The notes under the pieces: model-generated
Told to the model about the DNA's origin: nothing
What the model saw: the letters and a program-made list of their open reading frames with translations, nothing else
Database searches by the model: none
DNA from: Ptychodera flava
Lineage: Eukaryota; Hemichordata; Enteropneusta; Ptychoderidae
Assembly: GCF_041260155.1 (NCBI RefSeq)
Contig: NC_091938.1
Span: forward strand, 16,131,219 to 16,195,218
Reading direction: 5' to 3'
Length of the DNA stretch: 64,000 bases
Made by a program: the position numbers and the translations under genes
Shown: positions 13,206 through 37,815 of the stretch, piece after piece
How the letters are laid out: each line of letters begins with the position of its first letter
Position numbering within the stretch: position 1 is the first letter of the stretch

Positions 13206-16200
13206 CTGCGAAGGATGGGTATGACTAATGTACTCCTCAGCCACAGCAAGACCTGTAAGACGGGATCTGCATAAGAAACGTGAGCCTGTGTAAAGGACAC
13301 CGTGCTCCATATGACTCTTTACAGTAAGATTTATTTCCAATCACATAGGTGGTACAGTTAAAGCAGGTACCCTAGCTAAGTGTATTTAATTTGGCAACTT
13401 CCCTGCCTCAACCAGTGTACTTGAATCAACGATGATTTAGGTTCAAGGTTTTTCCAGCAGCGATGAAACTACTCCTCAGCTTTCTTGTTGTTGATATCTC
13501 AGAATATCAAATTGATGTCTGCAGACAACGACACAGAAATCTTTGCATCTGTCCTTTCCCAACAAACTACTTTCTGAATAGTTTTGAAGTCATAGGACCA
13601 TGAATATTGGTAGATTTGAGAAAATTTGGTCACAAATCATTAATATTGTATTTTTATCCTTTATTCTTGATATAAGAAGCAAATGGCTTGAATCCCGACT
13701 TGAAAGTCCACAACAGATATTAGTGTAATAAGGACCTAATACTTAATTATTATTGATGTTAGATTCTTTGCTCTGAACGTACTTACAAATCTCCTTTGAT
13801 TTAGCTGTTGTAGATTTTGTAGATCAAAAATATTGAAGTTTTATAGTTGTTTTCCTTGCCCTAATGTTTGCACTACTAAAATAGCAGAATGTTCACTGAA
13901 GCTGTAAAAAATTTTGCGGAAACTACAAAACAATCCGATTGAAACGATAAAAATTCATGGCTTACGTGTGTGTGTGTGTGTGGGGGGGGGGGGGAGGTTG
14001 AAAAGTGTGCGTCAATGCACACTGGCATTTCACGACACAGTAAAATACAAGACTTCAAGCCTAAGGTAATACGGAACTTCAAATGAATAAATGAGCAAGT
14101 TTGCGTAAATTGCGCGATGTTCTTCGGGCTAAAACTGACATTTGGCTTTTTATTCAAATCAGTGATATCCAATAGTTTGTTTATCTTCCAACTGCATTGG
14201 ATAATGTCAAAAGAAAATGAGGTGTCGGAGTGTTGCAGCTGCTGTATCAGAGAAAACATAGTCATGTTTGTGATTGTCAGTCGCACATTCAATGTAATGT
14301 ACTTTCATTTCCTGGGTGAGTTATTCTATTGAGAATTTACAAAGCCGCTTGTATAGCAATTTCCACAGTGCAGCCATTACGGGCAGTAATAAAAATTTTG
14401 CAGTTCATGTAGTTGTAGATTACAAAACAATATATCAAATTAATTTTGCTACTGACCTGACATCAAGGTAATTTTGTAATTTTTTGTGTAAAATATCAGG
14501 TACATGTTGATTGTATAAAATTTTAATTCACAATTGATCCTTCACGGCCTGTACGTTGTGAATGGTTACACATATGTCAGGCGTACTTTCATTCTCTAGG
14601 CAATATTCAGTGCCAAGCTTTCAAATATTGCATCTCCACACTTTAAAATTGAGCGATTTCCTCTTGGGATTTATATGTATATGAAAAAAAAAAAGGAAAA
14701 GATACCGTTTTCAGAAAGCCGTCCATTAAAAATGCAAGTGCATCCATGACTTGCAATAGACCAGTACAAATTATTTTAAAGGTGTATTGATTGAAATGTG
14801 CAGTTCACTTCGATCAACACTCGTTTTTGTTCTACATGACTGTATAGGAACATAAAGATGTATAGATATTTGAATATTGATATTTTGATATTTTTCATGC
14901 TCCTTTTTTTGTAAATGTTGAAATCGATATCTCATTGTCATGTAGACTTTGAAGCCTCTCACGGCAAACTGGTTTTAGCCCTGCTGTTTTCAAAGGCTGG
15001 GTCGGAACAATAAACAGAAAGGGTAGGGATGGCAATTTTAATCAATATGTACGTCACATTTTACTAGCAGTCTTATTCTTCAGCAGTGAGGAATACAAAC
15101 CATATGATGGAATGTTATCGCTTTATAAGGTTTGTTAAAAGATTTCATTAAAATATAAATTAAACCTCGCAAAATATTGAGTGTACTTTAGCACAACATA
15201 TTCACATCTTTTCTACATATTTTATCACATAAATTTGCCAGTCCATTAATATTTCTTTGATTTGTTTCCCTAAGCAATTTTATTCAAATTTGCACAGAAC
15301 GGAAGCGTTCCATGCAAATATTCCCATATATACTTTTCTCATAATCTATAATATTGTATCAACATTTGTGCGATGAATGTGGCACGAGAATTCACATATT
15401 GATTTTGTGGTTCCATGAAGGACTTTATTTGCTGTAGCACCAGTTTGTAGTTGTATGAACTTACTACCTGTATTGACATTTTTTATAGATTCTTTCGCCA
15501 AGCCATGCAATGCAGCTCCTTACAAAGTATTTCGTCCACTTTCTAATCAATCACCAATTGCTGTCATTGCAATAACATGCTCTGCCCATAAATGAGCATA
15601 GTTTATGAAATGAGATGTTTTCATCGGTAAAGGTAATCATGTGATACAGAAAAGCAGCCATTACTTTTTGCAGATGGCTGGCCCTGGAATATGTATAATT
15701 ATAACAACATTCATCTTGTTGCCTATCCATGTCAAAGACTTCCTATTTGTTGCTGGTCAGATTACAGTTTTTATAAACCATGTCCATTTTTCTTAATATT
15801 GGTCATGTAATAGCTGGCCAAGACAAGATCGCTAATATTATTTACAGGTATAGAACTTGTATGTATTCAGATGTGCTGTGCTTTTTTGATTTTGGCCTTT
15901 GTTTTTCTCATTATTATTGAACATACTGTTTGTTCAGTTATAAAAACATGTTGTTGCATATGTATGCTTTGACAATATACTGGGTTTACCAATGCGAGCA
16001 AAACTCTGTTATTTTTGTTTTGCCTGTTTTAGATTTCTTTTCCATGTGGTTTACAAATACCAGTAGTCATCAAACACACATATTTGTCAGAAAGCATTTT
16101 TTTTTTCATCTTCGTTTTGATGTAACAACTGCTACTATTTGTTGTCAAGCACAGCGAAACCACACAACAGCGATTCTGCTTTTCTCAATTAGCATACATA

Positions 16201-19200
16201 TCAAAGTTGAGATTATTTGGAGGATGAGATAATGCTGATTAATAAAGGCAAATTCTCGTCAATTATTAATTTAATAATTTCATGCATACATGTATCTGTT
16301 TTTACTGTAATAAACAATTCTTGTGACAAAAATTTTTAATTTATTTGTGCCTGTTGTTGAAAAACCAGTGTACAGTTTGTGGAATGTTTTTACCAGCATT
16401 TTATCATTTCTCATCATTTATTTGTTTTACTGCTTCAACTTCCTGTTCAAAAATCATCACACCATGAACAATGTTAGAACCACGTTATTGTTTTTCAATG
16501 GTATGGTTGGACCACACAGTCCATAGGGGAGGGACTGTGGTTGAACCATATCATGGGGTGACTGGTATGACTCTATACAGCCATATTGATAGTCCAGCTT
16601 TTGATTTTAATATTTAAAGTCCCTGAAGATCTGTAAAAATATTTAATGCTTAATATATTATATAGATATACTTTCCAATGTTGTGAGTCAAAAAAATATC
16701 AGGCATGTATAATGTTATAGAATGGTGTGCTCATGGATGACTGTTTTCATGAGAGAACGGAGCCGTCATTTCATTGGACCATGGAGATAGCATAGAGTGT
16801 ATCTATGATTAGTATTGAAGATGCATCTGTTGGTTTGAGTGACAGTCACAAAACAATGTAACAACTGCACGGTGGGGGAGTTTTTCAGTTGAGTTTTGAT
16901 TTCCCAGATGGTTTGTGAATTAGCCACCCTTTGCAAGATGGGGGTCGATGCTTTTTTGTTCTCCGAGTAACAAAAACATTTGCTTTTGCCCTCTAGAGAG
17001 CTGACACATCACATTCAATTTCTCAGCCTTCCTGCTTCCACGGGAAAAAAAAAGGAAACCGTTAATGAAAAACAAGTCTGACTTCAAAGCTTGTTATACG
17101 TTGTGTTTTGTTTGGCTCTTCTTTTTGTGGCTTGTCATGACCTTGAAAGGCATTAGCAAAATTATGGTGTATGTCACTAGACACCAGAAAAACATTTGAT
17201 TGAAGTTTACAATAACATACCTACCCATATATTAAAAGCATAACAAATATTATTTATCACCAAGATACCGGTACGTTTCATATTGTATATTAGTTCCAAT
17301 AACTTGGTTCAGTGTTGATAATTTATTTCTTTGTAAATGAGTATCATTATTAATATTCCATTTTAAGTTCTGTTTTCATATCGCAAATCACAGGGGAAAA
17401 CTCTGAGAAACTTGAATGCAACCTACGCAATGACCGTTTCCATCGGAATAACAAATTCATTTAAGAATACAAATTCCTGGTAAACTAGTGTGGCAGATTC
17501 ATTGTTGGGAAAAAAAAACAAACGATTTTTCTTGATCCTTCTTTTCTACATTATTTTTGTTCAAGTAACAGTTATGTTTGATATCAATGTCAAGATTTTA
17601 CATTACGATAGACAATAGGAACATGGTAACTAAAAATGATTGAATCACATCTGTTTACAACCACAACAGTGAGGAATAGACAACAATGGCGAAACATTTC
17701 ATTCTGTGCAGCATGTATAACAACAAACCATTGGGTACCAAAATGTAGTCTTATGTCATGATTTTTCATTCCTTATGACATATACTTCTTATCTTTGACT
17801 ATCGGAAAGTACTTTCAAATACAATACAATATAATTTGTAATTTACAGAGCCAATATCTTACAATATTTTGTTTTGAAGAAACTTGCAAATTACCGAGAA
17901 GTACAGGTTCCAATGAGACAAAACAACTTGTACTGATTGGATGATCTACTTTGCATATTTACATATCATTTGCATATCATGTTTCATTTGCTGTTCCAAA
18001 ATGTGTGACAGCTCCCCCTAGGGCACTTCACTTTCTGTTCACAGTCCTGTCATAGCTCAAAGGTAATGAAAGACACGTCAGTTCATTAGAAAAAGCTCAA
18101 ACGTTGAAATTTTACATCAATATAGGTTAAAATGTTCTTCAATTACATTCTCTGAAATACAGAAACAAGAATTAGAAATCTTTTAATGACATAATGAAAG
18201 GAATGGAATTTTACTTTGAGTTTCAATGTCTGTAATAAAATATGTTTGTTCATCAATGGTGTCATAATGCATATTTATATTAATTTTATCTTTGCAAATA
18301 TGTTGTGTAAATAAAATATTTTACTGTAGTACTTTTTCAAAAGATTGTTCCGTTTCAAACATATACATCACAATCAGAGAGATTTGTTGAGTCTTTTACC
18401 TTCATTTGTTGAATGCCCTACTATACACTTATCCTTTGTCCTTGCATCTCTAGGGATTCAGACACAGTTCCTCTATATAATATTGCCTTCGGCCTTGCGA
18501 TATATCTCTGGCAATATTTTGAATTAAAAATCTACATCTTCTAAAACCCACTTTTAATATGTCACATGTGATACCAGAAGGTATCTTTTAATGTCAGCAT
18601 TAGGCAGCATTTCTGTATGAGTAGACAGAGCACAACTTGAAAAGTGGCTCATATTTGCTGTTCACTATAAAAATAGAATTGCTCTTCAAATATCTGCATT
18701 GACACTCGCGTTAGTCTGCTCAGCCTACATAGAATACTTAAAATTACAGCTGTCTACAATATGTATTGCTTGGCTAGGTCAGCATGTAACAGTCTAATGA
18801 ACCATGTGTGTAAACCCTTCAGTTTCATGTGCAGCACTTTGCTGACAACATCAAAAAGTGTATGGGCTAATAAGGAGTGAATGATGCATCTATTAGTGCT
18901 GTCTTGATGGGTTTGGTAATGCTGAGGCCTGCAACTTCCAGTTCTGCTTGTGATAAAGGCATCGCTGCAGTGTTAAATCAAGTTTACCGCCTTTCCTCTG
19001 ATTATTGATCAAGCTTTTAATGAAAGAAGTTAGCTATATTCTCTTTCGGATGCAGCTTCTGAACCTTATCTTGAGGTATGCAGTGTAGCATTGAGGCATT
19101 ATTGCATTGGTATACTCCTGTGTTTCCTCTGGCTTCTGAAATTTTTTAGTAAATTTATGTATTGGGTATTGAAACTTTTCGTAAATTTTGAAATTCATAA

Positions 19201-20922
19201 GTAAACTTAACCGTTCCAATACTGAATATCATTCAATCAAATTCAAATTAAGTACAACATGTGCTTAGACAGAACTATTTTGAGGTTTGGGGGCCTTGAG
19301 CTCTCAATCAACCAGCTGCTTCCTTGCATTCGTATATATTTACGAATCAACAATGAAAAAAATTTGTGAATCATCTAAAAAATGAGTAATTTTACGAATT
19401 TGAGAGTGGCAGAGGAAATACAGTACTCATAGATCACTTACAGATACATGATCATGACAGCTTATCAATCACATAATTTATGGGCCTGTTTTCTGCCAAG
19501 GGATATTTCTTAGGGAGGGGCTGTGCTAAAAGAAACACCGTGACTGCTTGGCTAGTGGAGATGAACCATTGAGCACCTATGATAGATATGCGTTATGTTT
19601 AATTGATGACAAGAAACAGCTGGTGGTCACCATATGATATACAGAGGCTTCTACTAATGCTACTTGTAATGTGCAGCGTCTCAAAAGCTTTTAGCCAATT
19701 GGTAGGGCTGAAAGTCATTTTTCTTAGTAAATTATTTCCAAACAGCCAATCAGGAAGAGAATTTACTATTTTCAGACTCCTTAAGTCACTGTCAATAATG
19801 ACAATCTACCAATCAGATGCAACCTTCTGAGCTGCTACACCATTGCCAGGTGCCAGCTGGGTATACTTTTCATGTAGGAGGTGTTTGCAAAGGATTTTTC
19901 AGTTTATGGCCTGGGGCAATTTTTTTTCCTCCCATCAAACTGTTCACACGGCATGGTGACTTTCTTCTTTTTACCATGGCAATGTCTGATTGGGGAGTGA
20001 CATGCCAAGGGAAAGCTAGGGAAGCTTGTGGATGGAAGGGTTCGGGATGCTTACCATGCCAGTTCCTGATACAAAGCGTTATGAGAAGAGCAGGTACAAA
20101 GAGCTTTCAGTTTTCATCACAAATTATTACTTTATCCATAATAGATACACATATATTTATGCCTGAAAACATCCATATAGCTCTGGCAAAAAAATTCTCC
20201 AAATCTGCAGGTTGTACTGGGTGTCACACTATGCTGATGATGAACTTTGCAATAGTGCCCATTGAGTCGCTCAATGGACATTGACTATGGCCAAATTCAA
20301 TCCTTGCTCATACGTAGCATAACATACATTATTTTACAGGAATAAATCATCGAAGAAAGTGGTGACAAGTAAATTGTAAATTTACGGTACACTTTTCAGA
20401 CTTTAGAATACATGTAAGACTAACGTAACAAAACGATAGGGGGAGCCCTTTATCATTATTTTGTACATCCATATAAGGCGATAAAACGACGTCCGTCTTT
20501 ATACCTGTAAAATTATTCATTGATCGGTAATTTCATTTCCGTGAAGACTGTTGTTTGTGATTCAATGAGGACGTGCAGTGAGGTATGTATGTAGCGTTAC
20601 AAGACAGGCATGCAAATACGTACCAGTTCAGTACCAGTAATAGCGTCTGCCTGGCGTCTGTGCAAGTGATGCGCTGTGTGCTGTCTGGCTTCCGGACAGA
20701 AGCGCCCTCTGTGGCAGATATTGCATTTCTCACACAATCATCAATCTGACGATGACAACATTGTTACGCACAACGCATGCAACCTTCAATTCACCGGCAA
20801 TGCAAATGGCGACGCCCACAGCCTCGTGTGAGTGAGGGCTTCCCGAGGAAATTGAGAAATTTTCATCACGACGTGGTATATCTCAAAGTTTCTTCCGTCG
20901 CTTAAAAGCCGTCGATTATCCT
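13206..20922. other. Intergenic region between LRRD1-like and TMEM41A-like genes
   Basis: The first part must hold the LRRD1 3' UTR; no clear polyadenylation site was chosen. I see no exon with recognisable homology in these 7.7 kb. A (GT)n tract running into a G run lies at 13966-13994. The longest open frame (19817-20284) has no domain or codon pattern that supports it. The DNA rises in CpG content near 20550-20920, consistent with the TMEM41A promoter. Confidence 0.5.
13966..13994 (+). repeat. (GT)n followed by poly-G
   Basis: A GTGTGT run passes directly into about 14 G residues. It is a simple-sequence tract with Z-DNA and G-rich potential. Confidence 0.9.
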
Positions 20923-28140
<7,218 letters not shown>

Positions 28141-28398
28141 TGTCATGGATGACAACAGGAATTTTTTTATAATTGACTATGCAAATGTCAAAGTCATTTG
28201 GTGCAAACCTGTTGTCCTTCAACATCGTTTTACATTTTAAATATGCAGTGGAAATTTCAAGTCTGTGTTAAATATAATCCTCAATGCAATATCAGGGAAT
28301 TCTGTGAATATAAAATATAATACTTTTCCCAAATCCTTGATGACAACTCTTCAAGGTATTTTTCCAATAGCTGATACAGCAACATTCCGAAATCATGT

Positions 28399-28491
28399 TT
28401 AACCCTTTTACCTCCATGGTTTGGCCCAATCCCATTGTTATCAATGGAGAGTGTGGACCTGTTCACAGGGAATTGGGGGTGAACAGGTTAA
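28399..28491 (+). repeat. Family A short TTAA-flanked repeat
   Basis: TTAA at 28399-28402 is followed by CCCTTTTACC, and the element ends GGTGAACAGG before TTAA at 28488-28491. The core includes ATGGTTTGGCCCAA and GTGGACCTGTTCACAGGG. Relatives lie at 34708-34799 (inverted), 46427-46515, 42679-42773, 9042-9126 and 5440-5510. It is too short to code. CCC ends with a TTAA target suggest a piggyBac-type non-autonomous element. Confidence 0.75.
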
Positions 28492-29877
28492 GTGTTCATG
28501 GATTATTTGGGATTCGGATCGACAAATTGCTGCTAAGGGAATACCATCATTTGAAAAAAAGGAAAACTTACACAGAGTAGTGTATATTAGACGGACACTT
28601 TCATAGTATAAATGATTGTCAAAATCAAGATGAACTTGACATAGCGTCTTGGAAATCGCAAATTTTCAAGATGGGAAGAAAAAAGCATACTGCAATGTCT
28701 AAGATTCTCTGACGTCAATATCCCATAATATGACTTCGTGACTCAGCAAAACATTTTACACACATGTGACATTTTCATCCATAGTGTGCATCATCATTTA
28801 CAAAAAAGTTTGCTCGGACAAGGAAATAACTGAAGTTTTTCACAAACTGCAAGATTTTTTTTGCATGTTTTGCAGAAGGAGTGTGATGTTGTTTGTGTGG
28901 AGGACATGAACCAAAGAGATGAATTTGTTTTCATAAAATCTCTGGAAAGTTTTAACAGCTCGCAGCTGACGTCATCAACTCATCAAGACAAGTTAGATTG
29001 TGATTTATAATCATATTAAAAAATACGTTATGTGTATTCGCATTGTCATAGTTTTCATATCATTTCTATGTATTTTCATGGAAGGTATGTCCCATGAATC
29101 ATATGCTATTAACAATGCAAATTCAGCAAAAACATTTGTCACTGAAATTTCACAAAATTTTGCAGTAAATTCCCTTATAACTAGGTGTCAGTGTAGGTAG
29201 ATTATTGATACAAAAGATGAAGGTTGCATGAAAATTGTGTAATATTGCTGAATGTACGGTCAAAAAAGTACAACAAGCTATTATTTCGACTGGTCAGGTA
29301 CCTATTGAAGGGACAAAATTGGTATCTTTGTACCACTACTTTACATTTTGAATGATATGCGATGGTAATCCTGTCAGTCAGAACCTTTTTAAAAAATGTT
29401 AAAATATATGCAACAACCTACTGTTACTAAAATTGTAGTCATAGGTAGTTGATAAAACATATAGACTATCAGTACCACAGACAAACAAAAGATTTGATAA
29501 ATAAAAAATTTGATTGAGTTAAATTTCTAGTACTCTCTTAGAAAAAGTCTTCTTGAGGTTAACCTTTGAACCTGGCTCGGACAAAAATGTCCGCATTATA
29601 TCACAGGTCACCAGGGGGTCAGGGTGCAAAGGGTTAATACCTGTCATAACATGATGAATTTCGAGAAGATATCTCATGACATAGAAATATGTCAACAACA
29701 AGTGAAAATATGTAATATAGATGTATGTGAAGATAGTAATCACAGGGAAGCAATGTACAAGTCTTCTTCAAACGTTGTGGGCTAGTCTATTTTTGTTGTC
29801 CTGCTATCATCTTTGTTGTCATCGGCATAATCATTATCATCATTTCATTTTCCCATGTACACCATTAGTTCTTTTTA

Positions 29878-30040
29878 ATCATTTATCAATCTGATTAAAA
29901 TCAGATGTAGAGTACGGCGACATCTGTGCTTGCGCGGTATTCTCTTGCCGTCACCTCTTAGAGGCAACAGCCAGAGAATACCTCATAAGTAAAGACATCG
30001 CCGTACTCTACATCTGAGTTTAATCAGATTGATCATTTAT
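29878..30040. mobile_element. Palindromic foldback MITE with 9-bp target duplication, copy 1
   Basis: The element 29887-30031 (145 bp) has ends CAATCTGATT / AATCAGATTG and long arms including GATGTAGAGTACGGCGAC and its inverse. It is flanked by direct repeats ATCATTTAT (29878-29886 and 30032-30040). A second copy is at 57243-57397. Long inverted repeats plus a 9-bp duplication are typical of Mutator-like elements; that class is an inference. Confidence 0.88.
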
Positions 30041-32469
30041 CAAACTACCTGGCACAATACTGTAATCTCACTTTGTGTCCATAAACTGAATTTTTCTTGG
30101 CACCTTGTTGTTGTAAATGTTCAGGGACACCCTGTAGGATTATGATGTTGGATTGTATGAGAGGGATCATGAGATTTTCATTGGATGGTCAAAACTTGGA
30201 AGGGGTGCCATGCAGTGAAAATTGCCATTTGTTTAGCTTTGCCATGTCCATAAAAAATTGCACAATGCGGTAAAGGTATTAAATTCTGGACAAAAGTATC
30301 TATGCTCTGTTTACCCCTAAAAATAGAATATTGGAAGGCAAACAGGAAAAACTTGCAAATCCAAGTTAGAAAAAACTTGCAAACCCTCAGTTATACTGCC
30401 CTCTGTAGAGATCTAACAGTGCATCCCTAATGCAGTTTCTTGGACCCAGCATTTTACAGTCATGCTCTCTTTTGATGGACCCTATAAGACTTATAGACTG
30501 ATTTTTCTCAAGTAATATAATGATTTATGTGATAATTATGTGTGTCACATGCTGAATTTGAATTCAGCTTAGGCAAAGTCAACTATTCTCAAGGCCACTT
30601 GCAACAAGCGCAGTTGATCCTCTGAGCTAATTGATGCACCCTTGTTCCCAAGAAAATTCTCTTTTACACAAGTCCACAAGAAAATTGTAATATAACATGA
30701 ACTGGTACTCGGCCAATGCGAAAAAAATCCAGAAATTCCTTAATTGACTCCAAGAGTTCAGCAATGCCGTCAGCTTTAGAGGGCCAACTGCATCGATGCA
30801 TGGTATTTTAATTTATGTAATGCTTTGACATATCACATATGCCATAAAATTTCTGTACTGGAAGGTTGAAAAATGTCATATCAATACAAGTGCTTTCATT
30901 TTATTTTTTTTCATATCGAAGAAAATATTTTATGATTATATTTATTAATAAGTGATTATTAAGTGCAGATTTTTAATTGCAGATACGAATGAAATGAAAA
31001 TGAACTTATTGAAAGAAAATATATACATGAGGTGTATATCTCGGGTATATTTATCTATGCTGATTTTTTTAACAATCAGATTAATTCGATTTTCTGTAAC
31101 CATTACTGAAAAGTGCCGAGCTGTTTATTTTTTAATCTTAGAAATTGCTTGAGGTAGGTGTCATCTTGTAAAGTTTCGTAAATTTAGAGTGTCATGCAGA
31201 AAATATCCCGTTCACCCAGTGGACAGCAATTTTGTGATATTGACCTTGAAGTTTTAGATGTCTTAAAACTGACAAGAATCATGGTACGAGTAATTGTTGC
31301 ATCTGTGATTTTATGATGAAATCTGGCAACTTTTATTTCTCTGGAAGCTAACTATTTACAATAAAGGTTGTCATTGTAAGAGTAGTGTTCAATGGTGCTC
31401 TTTATCAGACCCTTAGGGATTTGCCTTCATAAAACAGAAAAATTGCTGAAATTTGACATGCACAAGTTTTGTCATAGCATTACGCATTTACCTCTTTGGT
31501 AATGTAATTTAAAGGTTTTTATGTTTTTACCTAAATTGGCAAAACTTGTTCAAAAGATTTACACATTAAAATTGTCACCATGCAGTTGTACACATCCGAG
31601 TTTAGTCTTTACAAACTGATTCTCTAAAATTTGGAAGTTTTTAGATGAGTGAAAATGATATTTTGACCAAAATTGAGAAAATTGGCCCCAAAATTTACAT
31701 ACCACTATGCAAATTTCACCATCATTAGAACAAATGTGACTCAGAAGTACTATTCTTGAAAGGTATCAAACAAGTGGTTTCATGAAAAAGCTTTTGACAT
31801 ATTAAAAATGAAAATCATACCTGCAGTACTTTTTAAGCTACTTACAATATTCATCATATTGTGGATAGCAGTCTACAATATATCTACAAATGTAGAAAAT
31901 TAGTAATTATGCAAATTGATGCTGATTATGCAAGCCTCTCTACCTAAATTTTCTCTTCTTCATACTTGGTAACTCTACACTGGTAGACCATGGCATGATT
32001 TCACAATTTGTTAACGTGGAACTGAAAGATCATAGTTTAGTTTGAATAAAGTTTCATAGTGAAAGAATCCATACAGAATACAGAATAAGTAATGGTAGAG
32101 TTTACATATATGTTTTGAGTTTGCAAGTATCCTTGGCAAATTTCAGAGCGCTTCTGTCAAGTATTATAAAATAGTTTCTGCCATGGAACATGTAAATACT
32201 CTATCCGTAGACCCTGGGTTCTATGCTTATTTAGTGCAGAGCTCAGTTTTTAAAACAAACCTCTGTTGTCTTTGTGTCCATATTCAATACCATCGACCAA
32301 TTTTATCAATGTGGCTACCCCTGAGAAATGTATGAAAATATAATGATCCGGAACAGAAACCTTGCTTAATCAACGGTCCCTCCATAATGAGCTTTGCCAT
32401 CACCCCTGTAAAATATGTTCGAGCCCTCAGCATGCTTTGATTTCGACATAGTACAATGCATCATGGGTA

Positions 32470-32485
32470 TCTGACGCATGCGCAT
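32470..32485. promoter_or_regulatory. Possible NRF-1-type promoter site upstream of SOSS-B gene
   Basis: The sequence ACGCATGCGCA about 290 bp before the start codon resembles the palindromic NRF-1 motif found in housekeeping promoters. It lies in locally CpG-richer DNA. Only the motif and position support this. Confidence 0.35.
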
Positions 32486-32774
32486 TGTGTGTATTAAATC
32501 TTGCCGATCTGCGTGCAAAAGTAGAACCTCACATCTGGCTGTCGAGTGTGAAACGAAATTTGACCCGAAATTTTGAGTTTATGTAGCCGTTTACATAGCC
32601 CCCTCAAACCACAGAAGCTATGTAAAGCCACAGAGAGCTGAAATCGTTAATATTCCCCGAAATTTCGAGACAAAATGTCCAGGAGGTGACGGCTGTCGTC
32701 GTTTCCTCTTTTGACGTAAAAAAACTCTTTCAGCCAAATTGGAGATTCGTTAAACTTTTTAAGCTCGCATAAGG

Positions 32775-36771
<3,997 letters not shown>

Positions 36772-37815
36772 CCACAGACAAATATGAGCATTTACGCATC
36801 ACTGAAATCAAGTGGTTCCTTAAAACCTTTTTGATAGCAAAATATTTCTGATAACCTTTACGTTATTACAAAGTGCAAATTTACTCCTAAATGCTTCAAA
36901 ACTAGCCATATATATTCAGTTATCACAGGACAATGATCCCTCTGCAGACGATACTAACGAAACTACAAAGTCTGTAGTCCACTGTTTCCATACAAAGTAC
37001 ATACTTGGACATTGTCCCCATCATTTGCTGTGGAGTTTAGTGTCAGGCCAGACTTTGATACAGTCTTTTCAAACAAACAGTTTTGACAATAAGATATTTT
37101 GCTGCAATTACAATGTAGCAATGTGTGTATTTGTCATGAAATTATTATTTAGAATGCTTGAAAACAATAATTACTTATCATGTGTACTACAATGAACAAA
37201 TGTCACCACTTCATTGCAAAACAAACATGCATTATTCAGATATTCTGTTGTTATAAACATAACATGGCGAACTAACTATTCTGTAAAAAATTACTTGTCA
37301 GAGAAAACCAATTTGCAGTCTTTATTTCTATACTCCTTTACTGCTTTCATGTGAAATGAAACTAATACAGTGCTGGGAACAGCTGAGCGTTAGCATTTTA
37401 TTCAAACAACCATCGCTTGATGCCTGCTTTTTCCCATTTTTGAGGCAATTGTGCGAAAAATGCTCGCAAACTTAGTCTACTTGTAACAATATGTCCTAAC
37501 TGAATCATCAAAGACCTCAGGTTTTATCGTACAACAACTAAATTTCCACACTGTGTTACAGCGATAAGTTGTTAAATGGTGCTTAATCGTCAAGCTGTTT
37601 TTTTTCATGTACACCCGTGAATTATGTACAGCTCTAAAAAATTAATTAGACGCTGATAATGTGACAGAAGATAAAATTTAGATTTTTCAAGAATCATGTC
37701 GACTGTTTGTGAAACATTACATCATGTTAGTAATTTAGAAATAGATGTGATACATTTTTTTTTGGACAAAAATATTGACGTTACAATTTTGAAATAAAAC
37801 TTGAATATTCATACA
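36772..37815 (+). other. NABP2: SOSS-B 3' untranslated region
   Basis: AT-rich sequence follows the TAG at 36769-36771. An AATAAA hexamer at 37793-37798 is the most likely polyadenylation signal and would give a UTR of about 1 kb. Confidence 0.5.

Larger units (their letters stand above)
28141..32774. other. Intergenic region between TMEM41A-like and SOSS-B genes
   Basis: It begins with the TMEM41A 3' UTR. It contains a family A TTAA repeat (28399-28491), a related TTAA-ended segment (about 29560-29637) and the first palindromic element with 9-bp target duplications (29878-30040). I see no other gene. The last 300 bp is CpG-richer and likely holds the SOSS-B promoter. Confidence 0.6.

Noticed and set aside
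16498..16552. Segment resembling family A (ATGGTATGGTTGGACC ... GGACTGTGGTTGAACC)
   Set aside because: It forms a small hairpin but aligns only in part with family A and lacks clear TTAA flanks, so it was not counted as a copy.
19817..20284. 155-codon plus-strand open frame
   Set aside because: No recognisable domain, no splice context and an unremarkable composition; a chance frame in intergenic DNA.
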